In this document: in pieces, positions 62,332-64,000 of the stretch
Numbering within the stretch: the stretch's first letter is position 1
Layout: each line of letters begins with the position of its first letter
Assembly (NCBI GenBank): GCA_013396915.1
Contig: VWZL01002834.1
Coordinates: forward strand, 952,508-1,016,507
Length of the DNA: 64,000 nt
Direction: 5' to 3'
Source: Stercorarius parasiticus
Taxonomy: Eukaryota > Chordata > Aves > Charadriiformes > Stercorariidae
Notes under the pieces: generated by a model
Seen by the model: the letters and a program-made list of their open reading frames with translations, nothing else
Database searches by the model: none
Told to the model about the DNA's origin: nothing
Position numbers and translations under genes: made by a program

Positions 62332-63955
62332 TCACAGTGTATTTAACAAGAGGAAAACAAAAAACTGAGGAGCAAACATCTCATTCCAGGAAATATACCC
62401 TGTCTTGATGTAATTAGTTCTGATGCTCAGAGGGATTATAGTTGCATTTGACTGGAAGTGAAAAAAACAGTGGGTATTCCAGTTTTCTAAACAGTCGCTG
62501 AGATACCAGTATTTAAATACTGATTTCTGCCGTTCCTAAAGCAGTGCTGAGTAAGGAAGAAACAAAGACATATTTTAATATAGTTCTCCATCATACACTA
62601 ACACTTCAAAAACATCAAAGATAAGAGTATTTCAAGAAACTCTTCTATTTTTCTTCTAAACTATGCCCAAGTACAGAAAACATTTTAGTAATGGATCTAG
62701 CAGAACATGAGGTAAGGACTGACATTTAATTCAAATTAATTAGTTTAAATGGTTTGCTTTAATTTCTTTGTTATTCCTTGTTATCTTTTTCTGAGTCTAA
62801 ACCATGTACTTGTGTGCTTAACCAAACATTTCTATTCTATTGCATAGTCATGAAGAGTAGAATCATCACCCCCCCCATTTTAAACAAGTATCAAGTTCCT
62901 TCAGTAAAGTCAGTAGTTTAGGTAAAGTATTTCATGAATTATGTAGATCTGGTGCTTCTTCTGACGTCTAGCAGGTTTTGGATTTAAATCGCTTTATTTA
63001 AATTCCGTAAAACCAAAGGCTTAATAACTGTACAAAACCATAGACGGTTGTTGCCACTGCAACTGGTAGGAATTTATTTTTTCTTTTTTTAATATACAAA
63101 GCTGAACACAATTTCCTATCAAAACAAAGTGACCATATTTATAATGTAAGTACAGCACACAGGCTAAAAACTCTGAAAAACTGTAGCGATCTATTTCTTA
63201 TTTATCACGCTCACTTTTTAGAGCTGTGGTAGTACGATAGGGACTTGGCATTCACCTTAAGATCCCTTTGTTCTGCCAGAGCAATGAAAAGCAGCTTTCG
63301 AACACATGCCAGGCCTTAGGTGTCTGGCCTGGTACTCACAGAGCAGTATTTCCCCTCCAAGGACTGAATTATTTTGGGAATTCACAGAAGTGAGGGTAGA
63401 ACAGGGCTATTCTTATAAAAAATACTGTGTTGTTAAAGGTATTGAAATCGGAGAGCTTTCTGTAGGACAGTCTTATTTCCCACCGATACAGATGATCTGC
63501 GGATCAAGTTGAATAAACTCTGTATGGAACACAAAAAACATAGATTGTATTATAAGATAAAGCATAATTTTATATAAATGTTAACATTGCTCTGCGTGCA
63601 TGTTTACATTAGCCCACATAAGTATAGGTATCTTCTTAAAAAGAAATCATAACCTCTTAGGAATTGAAGGGAAAGTAATTATTCTATACATGAAACAATT
63701 TGTTTAGAGACAACTGCTAAGGAAAGCCCAGCAGTACAAAATAAAAGGTGAATATGGGGAAGTTTAGGAGTATTCTGAGTTTCTCCAATTACCTTGTTAA
63801 AAAGCTTCACAAGGAACTACGCAACCTGACAGATCTGCAGTGAAAAGCAAGGCTGCGTTCCTGTACAATTTAAATACTCCTCAGTGAACTGTTAACCTGA
63901 TGTCTCAGGCAAGTTGCTAAAATGCTTTATTAATTGTTCTTTTCTTAATCTTCAG

Positions 63956-64000
63956 TGTCCAGACCAATCGTGCAAACAGGATTTATTGGCTTACCTAGAA
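63956..64000 (+). CDS. CTNNA3: CTNNA3 exon, 5' part only (runs off the window)
   Basis: Forty-five nucleotides, 15 codons, reading CPDQSCKQDLLAYLE in phase 0 directly after the previous exon. They are preceded by a good acceptor with a long pyrimidine tract (ttcttttcttaatcttcag|TGT). The motif C-P-D-x-(S/A)-C-K-Q-D-L-L-A-Y-L is shared by all alpha-catenins. The final Glu fits alpha-T, where alpha-E and alpha-N have Gln. The rest of this exon and the C-terminal part of the actin-binding domain lie beyond base 64000, so neither its donor nor the stop codon can be seen. Confidence 0.95.

Larger units (their letters stand above)
56521..63955 (+). other. CTNNA3: CTNNA3 intron of about 7.4 kb
   Basis: A GT...AG intron in phase 0 before the last visible exon. 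It holds two ancient CR1-type relics (about 58500-59080 and 61445-62090) and a run of 15 A (62317-62331). AT/GT-rich low-complexity patches lie near 56740-56815 and 60580-60630. The stretches 56521-58499, 59081-61444 and 62091-63955 otherwise show nothing recognisable, apart from a slightly GC-richer patch with a short palindrome near 60150-60300. Confidence 0.9.

Noticed and set aside
11295..64000. Assignment to CTNNA1 or CTNNA2
   Set aside because: Exons carry alpha-T residues (EDVSDLEE, GKTDRAKMTQLPEAEKEK, AKMISESGSRMDVLAR) and lack the alpha-E/alpha-N 'QLIAGQSARA' stretch.
1..64000. tRNA, rRNA, CRISPR, operon or phage-like features
   Set aside because: None seen. The spliced exons and CR1 repeats show avian nuclear DNA, where most of these are not expected, and no cloverleaf with A/B boxes was noticed.

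Overview
This window is vertebrate nuclear DNA, almost certainly from a bird. It is AT-rich and nearly all non-coding. It carries many CR1 LINE fragments, including 3' tails of the typical avian form (CATAGAAT-type terminal repeats followed by a 'ttggaagggacc' block, seen in reverse complement). The species cannot be fixed from the sequence. There is no bacterial or viral gene organisation, no operon and no CRISPR array.

The only gene I can support is CTNNA3 (alpha-T-catenin), on the + strand. Four consecutive coding exons are visible: 11295-11387, 20859-21040, 56415-56520 and 63956-64000, the last cut by the window end. They join in frame (phases 0/0, 0/2, 2/0, 0) into 142 codons. These cover the acidic, Ser/Thr-rich linker after the M domain and the first part of the C-terminal F-actin-binding domain. 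Paralogue-specific residues separate the gene from CTNNA1 and CTNNA2. Exons make up under 1% of the window; the rest is intron, including one intron of about 35.4 kb.

Layout. 1-11294: upstream intron with a GT microsatellite, two long CR1 pieces (about 2.85-4.1 kb and 5.2-6.4 kb) and a short CR1 tail (8.45 kb). 11388-20858: intron with a short CR1 tail and an old, eroded CR1 of about 1.1 kb. 21041-56414: the large intron. It has CR1 pieces at 22.2, 29.1-30.1, 49.3-49.7 and 53.3-54.0 kb, a strictly alternating purine/pyrimidine tract (25.6 kb), a GC-rich block with degenerate GTCCA-type repetition (32.1-33.0 kb), a tandem/hairpin patch (44.0 kb), a long imperfect inverted repeat (46.19-46.88 kb) and an isolated GC-rich block (47.7-47.9 kb). 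56521-63955: intron with two ancient CR1 relics.

All eleven CR1 pieces I recognised lie antisense to CTNNA3. The most unusual structure is the inverted repeat at 46.2-46.9 kb, whose family I do not recognise. I found no convincing undescribed gene system. The best unexplained items are that inverted repeat, the 32 kb and 47.7 kb GC-rich blocks, and a protein-like open stretch at 54.5 kb.
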